DNA of 64,000 bases from Reticulitermes speratus. Lineage: Eukaryota > Arthropoda > Insecta > Blattodea > Rhinotermitidae. Under the pieces are notes generated by a model. The model worked only from the letters and a program-made list of their open reading frames with translations, was not told where the DNA came from and made no database searches. Below are positions 41,795 through 51,955 of this stretch, piece by piece (within the stretch, counting starts at the first letter, position 1; the number at the start of each line of letters is the position of its first letter). The position numbers and the translations under genes were made by a program. The stretch lies in the NCBI GenBank assembly GCA_021186555.1, contig JAJKFL010000003.1:52675130-52739129 (forward strand), read 5' to 3'.

Positions 41795-43158
41795 AATGTA
41801 CGGTACAAATAACATAAATGTACGGTACAAATAACATAAATGTACGGTACCAATAACATAAATGTACGGTACCAATAACAAATGTACGGTACAAATAACA
41901 TAAATGTACGGTACAAATAACATAAATGTACGGTACCAATAACATAAATGTACGGTACAAGTAACATAAATGTACGGTACAAATAACATAAATGTACGGT
42001 ACCAATAACATTAATGTACGGTACCAATAACATAAATGTACGGTACAAATAACATAAATGTACGGTACCAATAACATAAATGTACGGTACAAATAACATA
42101 AATGTACGGTACAAATAACATAAATGTACGGTACAAATAACATAAATGTACGGTACCAATAACACAAATGTACGGTACCAATAACATAAATGTACGGTAC
42201 AAATAACATAAATGTACGGTACCAATAACATAAATATACGGTACAAGTAACATAAATGTACGGTACAAATAACATAAATGTACGGTACCAATAACATTAA
42301 TGTACGGTACCAATAACATAAATGTACGGTACAAATAACATAAATGTACGGTACCAATAACATAAATGTACGGTACAAATAACATAAATGTACGGTACAA
42401 ATAACATAAATGTACGGTACAAATAACATAAATGTACGGTACAAATAACATAAATGTACGGTACAAATAACATAAATGTACGGTACCAATAACACAAATG
42501 TACGGTACCAATAACATAAATGTACGGTACCAATAACATAAATGTACGGTACAAATAACATAAATGTACGGTACAAATAACATAAATGTACGGTACAAAT
42601 AACATAAATGTACGGTACAAATAACACAAATGTACGGTACAAATAACATAAATGTACGGTACAAATAACATAAATGTACGGTACAAATAACACAAATGTA
42701 CGGTACAAATAACATAAATGTACGGTACAAATAACATAAATGTACGGTACAAATAACATAAATGTACGGTACAAATAACACAAATGTACGGTACAAATAA
42801 CATAAATGTACGGTACAAATAACACAAATGTACGGTACAAATAACATAAATGTACGGTACAAATAACATAAATGTACGGTACAAATAACATAAATGTACG
42901 GTACAAATAACATAAATGTACGGTACAAATAACACAAATGTACGGTACAAATAACATAAATGTACGGTACAAATAACATAAATGTACGGTACAAATAACA
43001 TAAATGTACGGTACAAATAACATAAATGTACGGTACAAATAACACAAATGTACGGTACAAATAACATAAATGTACGGTACAAATAACATAAATGTACGGT
43101 ACAAATAACACAAATGTACGGTACAAATAACATAAATGTACGGTACAAATAACATAAA
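41795..43158. repeat. 22-bp satellite array, about 62 units
   Basis: The unit is 'ataaatgtacggtacaaata' plus 'ac', containing the near-palindrome TGTACGGTACA. Main variants are 'gtaccaat' for 'gtacaaat' and 'aacacaaatg' for 'aacataaatg'. A 13-unit (286-bp) higher-order duplication is visible in the left half (for example 41961 and 42247, 42001 and 42287), while the right half is more uniform. Because no frame of the minus strand contains a stop, open frames up to 455 codons appear; they are compositional, not genes. Confidence 0.95.
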
Positions 43159-43547
43159 ATAGTTGTGGCTGTAGATAACGTTAGGCAGTGCCTTGCGAGG
43201 AAGAAAGAAAGGCTAAACCTGTTTGGGCGAAATAACACAAGTGTGGTGTCACTGATGTGGCTCGTTACTGTGACCTCTGCTTCCCATGTTACTGTGGCAG
43301 TAACATGGTCCCCGGCCACCTGTTTTTGGTGCCTAATGCGAATTCTGCAAGCAGCCTGTTGATCATTTAGTTTACCATTCCTGTCATGGCAACGACTTTG
43401 CAGGCCTGCACTAGAACTTCACCGCTGACTCTGGAGTTACGGCATTTTTCAGAATTATTTATCGGCGCATGTTGGAACATATTTTAGGTTTAGTTTACTT
43501 TATCTTGCTTCAAGCGAAGTAGTGGCATCGTGCTTTAAATGAGGCTG
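43159..43547. other. No recognised feature
   Basis: Nothing recognised. Confidence 0.4.
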
Positions 43548-43755
43548 TAAGGTAAAGGTAAAGGTCACCCCAGAACAGGCCATGAAGGCCCAGAGGAGGA
43601 GTAGAGGTATAGCTCTGCTCTTTCTTTAACCTCGGCGCTAGATGGGGGTGGGTGGTCAACGCCACGCCCCGGCCGTTTTACCCCCGGGAAAGAGACCCGG
43701 TAACCATTGTATAGGAGGCTGGGTGGGCCCCAGGGCCGGTCTGAACGGGTGCTGA
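43548..43755 (-). mobile_element. SINE-2, 5'-truncated
   Basis: On the minus strand: body 'ggccctggggcccacccag' and 'aaaacggccggggcgtggc', then a complete tail ending in ctttacc repeats. The tRNA-like head is absent. Confidence 0.75.
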
Positions 43756-44588
43756 AAAGTAAAAAACGTATTAAAACAGAGAGTACTTGGAAGTTTTTTT
43801 CCCCTTACGAATTAAGGCAGCGGGTGGGGGGTTGCTGGTGAAGAATTTGAATTCGTGGTTAGCCTAACAGTTTATATTCCTTGTACGAAGGAGAAATTTT
43901 AGAACCCAGTTTGGCGTTTTCAAGAGGGTGGTGGTTATGAAGTGTGCTGTACTTGACGTGTATGACGTGTTATGACGTGTGCTGTACTTGACAGATATTC
44001 ACAAAAACTCTCTTTAGCTGGCGGATAGAATGAGGAAAAATGTCCTCGAAAGCTGCCTGTAGTGGAGCTCAATGATCCGACACCATATGAACTATTGTGT
44101 CAAGGGTCATGCAAAACGCATTTTTCTCGTTATGATGTGCCGGGTGTTTATTTTCGACACCTACTATATTTTGTGTCCTGTGTGAGGATAGTAATAGGCG
44201 GAGGCAGCTCAGTGTCCTCATTTTAAAACGTGTCTTCTGCATTCCTGAGAAAGGAAAAGATGTAGGCTTTTGAGATCACCGTGCTGTTTGTGTGTGTCCT
44301 ATTTGAACTTTTGACAGATTTAGACGAAACTTGGCATGCGAATTATGAAGTGCGGGACACCGCAATGCCGTAATTTTAATTTCCTGCGTTCGGTAGTAAC
44401 CAAGTGGCGCATGCTCTAGCTTGTGTGGCGGCGTCGACAGTAGCGCGTTTCTTTTGAGGCCGGCAGTCGTGTATGATAACAGAACAACCAAATGCGCAGC
44501 TCTGAACAAAGTTTTGAGTGTGAAGTAACGTGATTATATCTGTGCGAAAATTATCTTTACTGCCGGTTTCATGGCAGTAGCTGATAAA
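43756..44588. other. No recognised feature
   Basis: A small local duplication 'gtgtgctgtacttgac' occurs at 43939 and 43978. Otherwise nothing. Confidence 0.4.
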
Positions 44589-44590
44589 TA

Positions 44591-45013
44591 CAGTCGAACT
44601 CGGTCTTCTGGGGTATTACGCGGCGTCGTGTGGTAATTGTTTACCGACGTTTCGGGACAACTATCGGTCCCATCTTCACGGGTCAAGAGTTCTACTCGGA
44701 ATCTTGACCCGTGAAGATGGGACCGAAACGTTGTCCCGAAACGTCGGTAAACAATTACCACACGATGCCGCGTATTACCCCAGAAGACCGCAGATTTCAT
44801 CAGCATCGCGGCGGAAGCCTGAAATCAACTGTCGAACTCGCTTATAACGTCATGAAAGGGACGGAATATTTTGTGTCGTTATAAGCGGGTGTTGTTATAA
44901 CCGAGGAGTATAATGTTATGGTTAACAGTGAGGAATTAACTGGTACAACAGAATATCTGACGTTATATACGAGGTGTCGCATAAACCGATGTCGTTGTGA
45001 TCGGGTTCGAGTG
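44591..45013. mobile_element. Tigger/pogo-type MITE (family B), split by family C
   Basis: Starts 'cagtcgaactcgg' after TA (44589-44590). After the family C insertion it resumes at 44831 and runs collinear with 10716-10898 to a degraded right end ('cgggttcgagtg'). The right-hand TA is lost. Confidence 0.75.
44603..44830. repeat. Hairpin family C, full length, with 10-bp target duplication
   Basis: 228 bp. The arms 'ttctggggtattacgcggcg' and complement fold through 'ttaccgacgtttcgggaca' to a centre 'ggtcaagagttctactcgg'. The 10-bp duplication gtcgaactcg (44593-44602, 44831-44840) fixes both ends, including a 3' stretch 'gcggaagcctgaaatcaact' that lies outside the hairpin. Confidence 0.8.
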
Positions 45014-45049
45014 TCATTGGAACTTGCGATGTGAAATTTGGTACTCAGA

Positions 45050-45255
45050 TAGGTCTTGAACGTACCTACACATTAAACATTCAACCTTTAAAGCCTGTTG
45101 GTTACTCTACGCACCACCTGGTTTTACATTCAGAAATCGTACATTCGGCACTCAGCGATTATTTTTCTATACAGTATTAACCGATTAGTTTTTATAATCG
45201 AGACGAAAAGTGTTTACTGTGCGGTACGAACTGTAGCTTTAAATATAATTCAGAT
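45050..45255 (+). repeat. Dispersed repeat family F
   Basis: Blocks 'cctttaaagcctgttggtta', 'cagcgattatttttctatac' and 'gtgtttactgtgcggtacga' in the order seen at 4.0 kb. Confidence 0.55.
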
Positions 45256-45594
45256 TAATTCCGTCTTGAAACCGTTAAATGCGGTTTAAGTAAATTATAA
45301 ACATGGCCACAATAGCAACGTTTTAGGGTTATGGCTGACAAAGTTAAATTACATAATATGTACTTACGTAATAAGTTCTTTCAGAAACAAAATGAAAACA
45401 ACAGTAGTACTGTTAGTTATGTATGACCTGAAATCCGTGCAGCAGGAATTCAGAATGCTTTGTAACTGCAGCTCTGAAGTTTTTGTGCTTTTAGTAAAAT
45501 CCTAAGTAAAACCTGAGGCTTGGGTAGGCCTACTCTTAATTGTAGCAGTCTTTGTTTCTTAGGCTAAGAAGATATCATCAGGATTGACTTAAAT
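45256..45594. other. No recognised feature
   Basis: Nothing recognised. Confidence 0.4.
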
Positions 45595-45985
45595 ATACCA
45601 GAAGTATCTGGAAAGTTTTGAAATGTGGTGCTGGAGAAGAATGGAGAAGATCAGTTGGACCGATCGTGTGAGAAATGAAGAAGTATTACACAGAGTCAAG
45701 GAGGAGAGGAATATCGTACATACAGTAAAAAGAAGAAAGGCTAACTGGATTGATCACATTGCGTAGAAACTGCCTTCTGAAACATGTGATTGCAGGAAAG
45801 TTAGTAGGAAGGATAGAAATGATGGGAAGAAGAGGGAGAAGACGTAAGCAGCTACTGGATGGCCTTAAGGAAAAGAGAAGATACTGTAAATTGAAAGAGG
45901 AAGCACTAGATCGCACTCTGTGGATAACTCGCTTTGGAAGAGGCTACGGACCTGTCGTAAGACAGACTGCAAAATGAATGAATGC
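45595..45985 (+). mobile_element. LINE-beta, 3' end of reverse-transcriptase ORF
   Basis: Reads EMWCWRRMEKISWTDRVRNE and VKEERNIVHTVKRRKANWI in one frame. After a frame change near 45755 it reads RRNCLLKHVIAGKLVGRIEM, LLDGLKEKRRYCKLKEEALD and GRGYGPVVRQTA. This is the C-terminal tail of a non-LTR retrotransposon distinct from LINE-alpha, ending in a TGAA-repeat tail. It is 5'-truncated, with about one frameshift and few other changes, so it is relatively young. Confidence 0.85.
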
Positions 45986-46400
45986 CCTGTCAGGTGCAGT
46001 AGTTACAGTGTGTACCAACTGCTGTAACATTGTAATTTCCCCTTAGAGTGTATTTTTTGGTTAGAATAAGCAGCGGCTGCTTCTCTTGTATTGCGGATTG
46101 TGAGTCGATCTGCACTTGAGGAGCAAACATGCAAGTACATAGTTCGGGTCTTACGTAGATAAAATGTCCTTTAAGTTTGTTGATTCTTGTAACTAAATGT
46201 GACAAATTTTTTTTTTCCAGTTGGCTGCGATGCATATTTAATGCGGTGTTTCCAGCGGTGAGTATTAATTATTTAATGCATGCTTTTGGTCTGCTTTCGT
46301 AGACAGGTAAATGTGTGTACTTGTATTTACTGTATGTATTTTGTTTTGTAATTGTGTATAGTTTGTTTTGTATTGTTATTTTTATGTATATTTATATGTC
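45986..46400. other. No recognised feature
   Basis: T/G-rich sequence leading into the minisatellite. Confidence 0.4.
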
Positions 46401-46940
46401 CATTTGTGTTGTGTGTACTAGTGTAAGGACTACTGCCACCGGGTGAAAACATTTGTATTGTGTGTACTAGTGTAAGGACTACTGCCACCGGGTGAAAACA
46501 TTTGTATTGTGTGTACTAGTGTAAGGACTACTGCCACCGGGTGAAAACATTTGTATTGTGTGTACTAGTGTAAGGACTACTGCCACCGGGTGAAAACATT
46601 TGTATTGTGTGTACTAGTGTAAGGACTACTGCCACCGGGTGAAAACATTTGTATTGTGTGTACTAGTGTAAGGACTACTGCCACCGGGTGAAAACATTTG
46701 TATTGTGTGTACTAGTGTAAGGACTACTGCCACCGGGTGAAAACATTTGTATTGTGTGTACTAGTGTAAGGACTACTGCCACCGGGTGAAAACATTTGTA
46801 TTGTGTGTACTAGTGTAAGGACTACTGCCACCGGGTGAAAACATTTGTATTGTGTGTACTAGTGTAAGGACTACTGCCACCGGGTGAAAACATTTGTGTT
46901 GTGTGTACTGGTGTAAGGACTTACTGCCACCGGGTGAAAA
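46401..46940 (+). repeat. 49-bp minisatellite, 11 units
   Basis: The unit starts 'catttgtattgtgtgtacta' and ends 'caccgggtgaaaa'. Period is exactly 49. The nine inner units are identical; the first and last carry 'tgtgtt', and the last has two further changes. This is the signature of recent expansion from the middle. Confidence 0.95.
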
Positions 46941-46954
46941 CCCAATTGCAGTAA

Positions 46955-46985
<31 letters not shown>

Positions 46986-46986
46986 T
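46955..46986 (+). repeat. (AAT)n microsatellite
   Basis: About nine tandem AAT units close to the end of the 49-bp array. Confidence 0.9.
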
Positions 46987-47984
46987 TCTGTCGGTAGAGG
47001 TTGTTGATCTGTGTTAATATTCAAGTTCCAATACTCGTTTTCTCGGTGGCACAATACATAATAACATTATCATTGGTGTTTAAGTATTTTTTCTTTTATT
47101 TCGCTGAATTTTTGTACTGGATTGTCGCTCAATGATACAAAACATTTTAGCGTTTCCATAAAATTTGTTAGCTGTATTGATTACAGTAGGCGAAGGCCTC
47201 GAGCCAGATATCGTGGCATATACTTAGAGATATAATTCCTTTCTTGTGACGGCAGTCACGCAGATAGCCCAGTCCACTTGGTCGAACTTGGGCGCAGAAA
47301 GGTATACATGTCAGTTCGCTGCGTCTCTGTGTGTAGAACATATCGTGTCCTAACGGTTATACTAATGTTAAAAGTTTAGGGCCGATATTGTCTGCAAGGA
47401 GACTTCTCCCCGCAGCACCACCTCTTCTCTGGGCCTTCTCCTCTTGCGCGCGGAGACATGCCACCCCTCCTGGCACGAGCTGTAACACAAGCTGCCTTTT
47501 GGTTCTTTGTTGCATGCTAAATATTTTATTTAGTCGTACAGTAATGTTTTTAGTTGTGTGATTTGTAGAGGAAGGTATGGATTGTTTGAGTTGTACGTTG
47601 GATCGTGATTCTTTGCTTTGTAGTATTTCATACCGTTCGTTGCCTGTGACGTAGAAAAAACTTAATCCCAGTTAATTTTCCATTAAAAAAAGACTCAAGT
47701 TATACACAGATTTGTAATTTTGTTATTAAACGCCCTATAACGAGTATTCTGAGCGCTGGAAAAGTGTGGGCCCTTTTGAACGAATCAATGTAACTCGGTT
47801 ACAGTGATGTATTGAACAATAGTACAGTCTTTGTCTGTGGTAGAGATTTTGGAAACAAACTGTGTAAGTTTTCGTTGATTATTGAAATTGCTTGTTCATG
47901 AAAATGATGAAAACGTCAAATGAGCCGTGATGTTCTCATGGCGGTTACTCTATGAAGGTTACAGTCTTATTTGAGGTGACCCTG
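46987..47984. other. No recognised feature
   Basis: Nothing recognised. Confidence 0.4.
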
Positions 47985-48085
47985 TGTAGTCTGGTAGAGA
48001 TTCCTCCGAAACGTCGGTACGTGTCGACCAGACTACACGGCGCCACATCCCAGAAGCCAGCAGTCGTGCTGTTCATCGCCAACAG
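47985..48085. repeat. Hairpin family C variant
   Basis: Arms 'tgtgtagtctggt' and 'accagactacacg' surround 'tccgaaacgtcggtacgtg'. 'cccagaagccagcag' follows, as in family C. Confidence 0.5.
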
Positions 48086-48127
48086 TTATGTTTACACTGA
48101 TCCCACCCACACGGTGTCGGTTTAGAG

Positions 48128-48284
48128 TAGGGGTGTGCAACCTATATGTGGCAGAGGGCTGCAGCCGTTTTTGAGGGTAGTTTAGACGGCCGCACGTGTC
48201 AAAACGACAGTAATTGGTTTAATTGTTATAGTGTAAATATGCGATTCACAAATGTTCCCGCGGGCCACGAGATGGACACCCCTA
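48128..48284. mobile_element. hAT-type MITE, 157 bp
   Basis: Ends 'taggggtgtgcaacc' and, inverted, 'taggggtgtccatctc'. Flanks gtttagag (48120-48127) and ttttagag (48285-48292) form an 8-bp duplication with one change. Confidence 0.7.
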
Positions 48285-48359
48285 TTTTAGAGGTAAATAA
48301 ACACTTGAAGTAAATTAAATTAAGTTACAGACAAACTGATGCACACTAAAACCACTTTT

Positions 48360-48560
48360 CTTTTTTCTGTAGCTTTATTATTAAAATTGTTAAAATTGTA
48401 CCCCAACACGTGTTTCGATCCTAGGATCATCGTCAGGGGGTTTTTTGTTGAAAGCTACAGTCACTTCATATACATGATTTTAAATATTCTAACGGCACTT
48501 AAAACTTATATGTTATAAGTTAAAATCTTGTAAAAAGACTCGTTAAAGGTTGTAAAATTG
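48360..48560 (-). mobile_element. Hammerhead-motif retroelement-like fragment
   Basis: On the minus strand an AT-rich leader precedes the motif (48400-48441). 'ttaataataaagctacag' follows about 30 bases later. 'tgtagctttattatt' and, about 90 bases on, 'gaaagctacagtcac' suggest short inverted ends. Confidence 0.5.
48400..48441 (-). ncRNA. Hammerhead ribozyme-like motif
   Basis: Minus strand: stem I ACCCC/GGGGT, box CTGACGA, stem II GATCC/GGATC closed by a 2-base TA loop, GAAA, CACGTG, then a TT before stem I. The core is intact, but the loop of stem II is unusually small. Confidence 0.55.
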
Positions 48561-48693
48561 TAAAAGTACTGTAGATAGTAGATTTCGGAAGTGCTTGAAG
48601 TAAAATCCGATCATATGTAAATGAACTACATACGAATGTCTTGTGTTTCTTCGTTATCTTTTAACAAACATTTTAACAGAACCTATTCTTTTA

Positions 48694-48970
48694 GTCAGGT
48701 TAGCTCAGTCATTGTAGTAGCTTTGTTGTGATTTTGATGATAGGGATTCGATCCTCATCGTAGCAGGATTTTTTTTTGCCTCCAAATCGAGACCACCTCT
48801 GGTCCCAGTTCAGCCCCTTGTACATTGGGAACCAGGGGATCCTTCGCTGGGTTAAAGCAGCCGGAACATGAAGTTGGCCACTCCCATCTGTTTATTGCCG
48901 AATTTAAGAATGCGTGGAATTATATATCCATCCCCCTATACATCATCAGGCGTGGTGTTTGAATTATGCA
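48694..48970 (+). mobile_element. SINE-2, diverged
   Basis: Head 'ggttagctcagtcattgtag', B box 'gggattcgatcct', body 'aaagcagccggaacatgaag', tail 'gaatttaagaatgcgtgga'. Confidence 0.6.
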
Positions 48971-49029
48971 GTGTTAGCGTTTCCTTTTCTTTTTTTTTAA
49001 CATTTTGACTTTCGTTTCCTCGACAAATA

Positions 49030-49405
49030 ATACCATGTAGTGCCGAATTTTTTTTTTTTGGAGAAGGGCCCCGCAGCAGAAGCTACGGACGCACCGCAGC
49101 AACACTGATGAAGATGAAGATAAATATGATCAGTTTTTATCATGTTTACAAGTGATGGAGCACCGGTGGAATGAAATTGACAAGGGAAAGCCGAAGTATT
49201 CGGGGAAAAACCTGTCCCAGTGCCACTTTGTCCACCACAAATCCCACATGGACTGGCCCGGGATCGAACCCGAGCCTCCGCGGTGGGAGGCCCGCGACTA
49301 ACCGCTAGTGCCGACGTTAAGAATGATTGGAGCTATACCTACACTCCCCTCATATAGCTGTATGGCTTGTACAGAGACTTTACCACTTTTTGCTGTACCT
49401 TATTT
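49030..49405 (+). mobile_element. SINE-2 tail split by SINE-4
   Basis: 'tagtgccga' and then 'cgttaagaatgattggagc' are consecutive SINE-2 blocks separated by an antisense SINE-4. A second SINE-2 tail scrap ('gaggttaagaatgagtggag') lies at 49455-49485. Confidence 0.5.
49047..49305 (-). mobile_element. SINE-4, full length with target duplication
   Basis: Minus-strand head with B box 'gggttcgatcccg', body 'ggtggacaaagtggcactgg' and tail 'gcggtgcgtccgtagctt', then an A run. The duplication tagtgccga (49038-49046, 49306-49314) is exact. Confidence 0.85.
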
Positions 49406-49883
49406 GGTAAAATTTTAACCTACCTTTTCCATCCAATTAAACCCTCCCATCTAGTGGCGAGGTTAAGAATGAGTGGAGCTATGCCTACACTCTCAACCTG
49501 TATGCATTATATACCATATTTTTTTTTACAAATAATACCCTGTTTCACACTTGGCGTATACCAGCTTAGATGCAAAGTGTTCTGTTAGATGTCACTGTGA
49601 AAGTAACTGTAATGTTTCGTAAGAATGTAGCTATTCTCTCGTATGACGGAGTTTTCTGGTTTGTGTTTGTATACTCGACCTCAATTTCAAAATGCCCTTT
49701 TAGAATTTCCTCATAACATGTAAGCTGAAACACGATTTACTTTAGTTTGATTCGATTTCTGTTGCAGCAGGGTAAAGGGCATTTTGTTGGAAGGAAGAAG
49801 AGATAACTCATCCTCCATATGTATACAGTTGAACTAGGTTATAACGATCTCGGTTTGTGCGACACCTCGGATATAGCGTTATA

Positions 49884-50267
49884 CAGTGTGTCCACAAAGT
49901 CCCTTCGGGGTTTTGAAAACTTGGGGCGCGCAAACAAATTGAGCTAGCCACATGCGGTTTGCGGCAGATTACAGGGAAACTCTGGAAGTTTTTTACTGAC
50001 CTCAGTAGACCTCGATGTGGGCTCCCTTGGTAGCACGGAGAACTTCCAGACGATATTCGAGCTCTTTCCATGTTCTGTGGAGCATGTCCGCTGGAATAGC
50101 CGAGATCGCATTCCTGATACGGGTCTTCAGGTCATCAAGTCATCTGTTGGCGGCAAAAATAACTTCCAGAGTTTCACTGTAATCTGCCGCAAACCGCATG
50201 TTGCTAGCTCAATTTGTTTGCGCGCCACAATTTTTCAAAACCCCGAAGGGACTTTGTGGACACACTG
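49884..50267 (-). mobile_element. Tc1/mariner-superfamily deletion derivative
   Basis: The termini 'cagtgtgtccacaaagtccc' are inverted at both ends. The inverted similarity continues inward over 'ttttgaaaa' and 'gctagc..catgcggtttg', more than 100 bp in all. It is flanked by TA (49882-49883, 50268-50269). It keeps only the C-terminal piece of a transposase. Confidence 0.85.
50002..50136 (-). pseudogene. Transposase C-terminus, Tc1/mariner superfamily (IS630-like)
   Basis: The minus strand reads DDLKTRIRNAISAIPADMLH, then RTWKELEYRLEVLRATKGAH and IEVY before a stop. This is the usual C-terminal helix region of these transposases (WxELDYRLDVCR..KGAHIE). No catalytic residues remain. It lies between the inverted arms of the 384-bp element. 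Confidence 0.75.
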
Positions 50268-50531
50268 TACATTCTGTGGTATCAACTAATTCCCCAAAAG
50301 GCATGTGTTTTTTCTGCATTGCTTAGTACGACATACATAAGATTCACGTACCTCGGATATAACGACATTTGCCAGTCATCGTTTCAAATATAATTTTCCA
50401 AGGCATAGGCTATTTTGAGAATTCAACCATCTCCTCGTCCTTGAGAGGGCAAGCCGTCTACGCCCTCAGACAGCTACATAAATTCCAGTCCTGCAGTTAA
50501 CAGGAGAGTAACGTGTAACACGGCTACAGTC

Positions 50532-50760
50532 ACGAGTGAGAGGAAGGTTTTGTGCGTCGAAGGAAAAGTTAAAGTGATACGACAAATAAAAAATGGGGAA
50601 AAAGAAAGCTGACGTGTGTCGGGAAGTTGGGTCTCGTAAATTCCAGGATCCAAACGTTTGTAAAAGCAGAATCAAAGTTATTAGTGCGTTTGAGCAGAAC
50701 GGACGGAGAATAAAGCTGTTTCGATAGCCTGAACGAAGTGACGTCGATAAGGCTCTGCTT
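50532..50760 (+). pseudogene. Tigger/pogo transposase, N-terminal DNA-binding domain
   Basis: Reads SERKVLCVEGKVKVIRQIKNGE, then after one frame change ADVCREVGSRKF and IKVISAFEQNGRRIKLFR. One stop and PERSDVDKALL follow. This is the CENP-B-like helix-turn-helix start shared by Tigger elements (RKVLS..EKV.VI..IE.GEKKADVCREFG). The hAT MITE interrupts it at 50765; FKQQRSERS resumes on the far side. The DDE catalytic domain is absent. It bound transposon ends in its parent. Confidence 0.75.
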
Positions 50761-50764
50761 ACGT

Positions 50765-51203
50765 CAGTGCTTCCCAGACCTGGGTAAATTTACCCAAAAT
50801 TGGGCAAAAGTGGTTTTTCTTTGGGTAACGATACACCTCGGAATACACATTAAAATTTACCGTAAAAGTGTATTAGAAGAAGTACTCTGAAGAAAGTGAC
50901 CAGTCAGTGTGCACCGATACTCTAAAACAGTCTAACAGTGGCATTATACTCATTAGCTGGGACATGGGCGATGAAATATTGATGGTGAATAATTACCAAA
51001 TTTTTTGTGGCTGCTAAAATGTTTAGAGATGTTTAAAATAAAGACATTGCATCAAACATAATGTTTGCTTCCTATTTTTTTACCGATCTCTCTTCACTTG
51101 TCAAATATGTTTTCTGTGCAGTTAGTGTTTTACCTGCATTGGGTAAAAAGGACCTTCTGATAAGCGGTTTTGGGTAATGAAGGAAAAAGTTTGGGAAGCA
51201 GTG
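50765..51203. mobile_element. hAT-type MITE, 439 bp
   Basis: Ends 'cagtgcttcccagacc' and, inverted, 'cactgcttcccaaact'. It interrupts the Tigger transposase frame. I could not find a convincing 8-bp duplication. Confidence 0.6.
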
Positions 51204-51570
51204 ATTTAAGCAACAGAGAAGCGAGCGGTCCTCTTGTCATGATAACTTTTGTTCTTCCGAAATTCTAAATTTCAAGTTAATATATTTTTTTTAGCATAAA
51301 TCGGTATGGAAATTTACAATTATAGAAGAGTAATTTTTATTATTTCTAAATGTTAATTGTAATTTAAATCTAAAATAGATCATAGCGTTAACATAAAGAA
51401 ATACGCCTGCAGGCCTGTATTTTGTCTTGAAATATTTTTTTCTTCACTTTTGCCGTGTACCTCGCTTAGAGCGACACTCGCTTATAACGACAAAATTTAT
51501 GCAGCCCCTTCGATGACGTTATAATCGAGTTCGACTGTGTATGCATGTGTGTATATGTAATAATAATAAC

Positions 51571-51955
51571 CATGGCTCAACAGCCCTATATGGGCTCAGG
51601 CCTCCTCTTTCCGAGGTTACTGGGTCGTGCGCATTCGTGGCAGTTGGTGACTGGCCAACTGGCCGCGCTGCTGTTCTGTCGATCCTGATGTGACCGCCAG
51701 AGCCATCTGGCAGGCAGTCAGGAGACTTGGGTGAGAAATGACCTCTTTGAATTTTGCTTACGAAACATTTCTATTCATGCCCGTAAGGTTCTTTTACATG
51801 CCGTAAATCTACGACATGGGACCGACGGCTTTACTTCCCCTCCGAAGGAAGTGGTGCTACGGATTTTTATCACCCTTAAAAATCCATCGACCTCGGTCGG
51901 GATCGAACCCGCGAACCTTGGGTCCAGTGGCGAGCACGCTAACCACTAGTCCATG
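51571..51955 (-). mobile_element. SINE-5, subtype b, full length
   Basis: Minus-strand head 'tggactagtggttagcgtg', B box 'gggttcgatcccg', body as at 29.9 kb. The 3' end differs: 'gaggaggcctgagcccata', 'tagggctgttgagccatgg', then ATT units. Confidence 0.85.

Larger units (their letters stand above)
49826..51537 (+). mobile_element. Tigger/pogo-type transposon relic with two nested elements
   Basis: Left end 'cagttgaactaggttataac' (TA at 49824-49825); right end, inverted, 'cagtcgaactcgattataac'. A Tigger-type DNA-binding domain is encoded on the plus strand near 50.53-50.76 kb. A TA-flanked MITE (49884-50267) and a hAT MITE (50765-51203) are inserted. Without them the element is about 0.9 kb, so much of the transposase is deleted. 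Its left end is collinear with the family B MITEs at 10.7 and 44.6 kb. Confidence 0.8.

Noticed and set aside
41667-43319. Long minus-strand open frames (up to 455 codons) repeating MLFVPYIYVICTVHLCYLYR
   Set aside because: They come from the 22-bp satellite, whose minus strand has no stop in any frame. All three frames give the same 22-residue repeat, so this is composition and not a gene.
46401-46940. CRISPR-like or regulatory direct repeats
   Set aside because: Pure head-to-tail 49-bp minisatellite without spacers.
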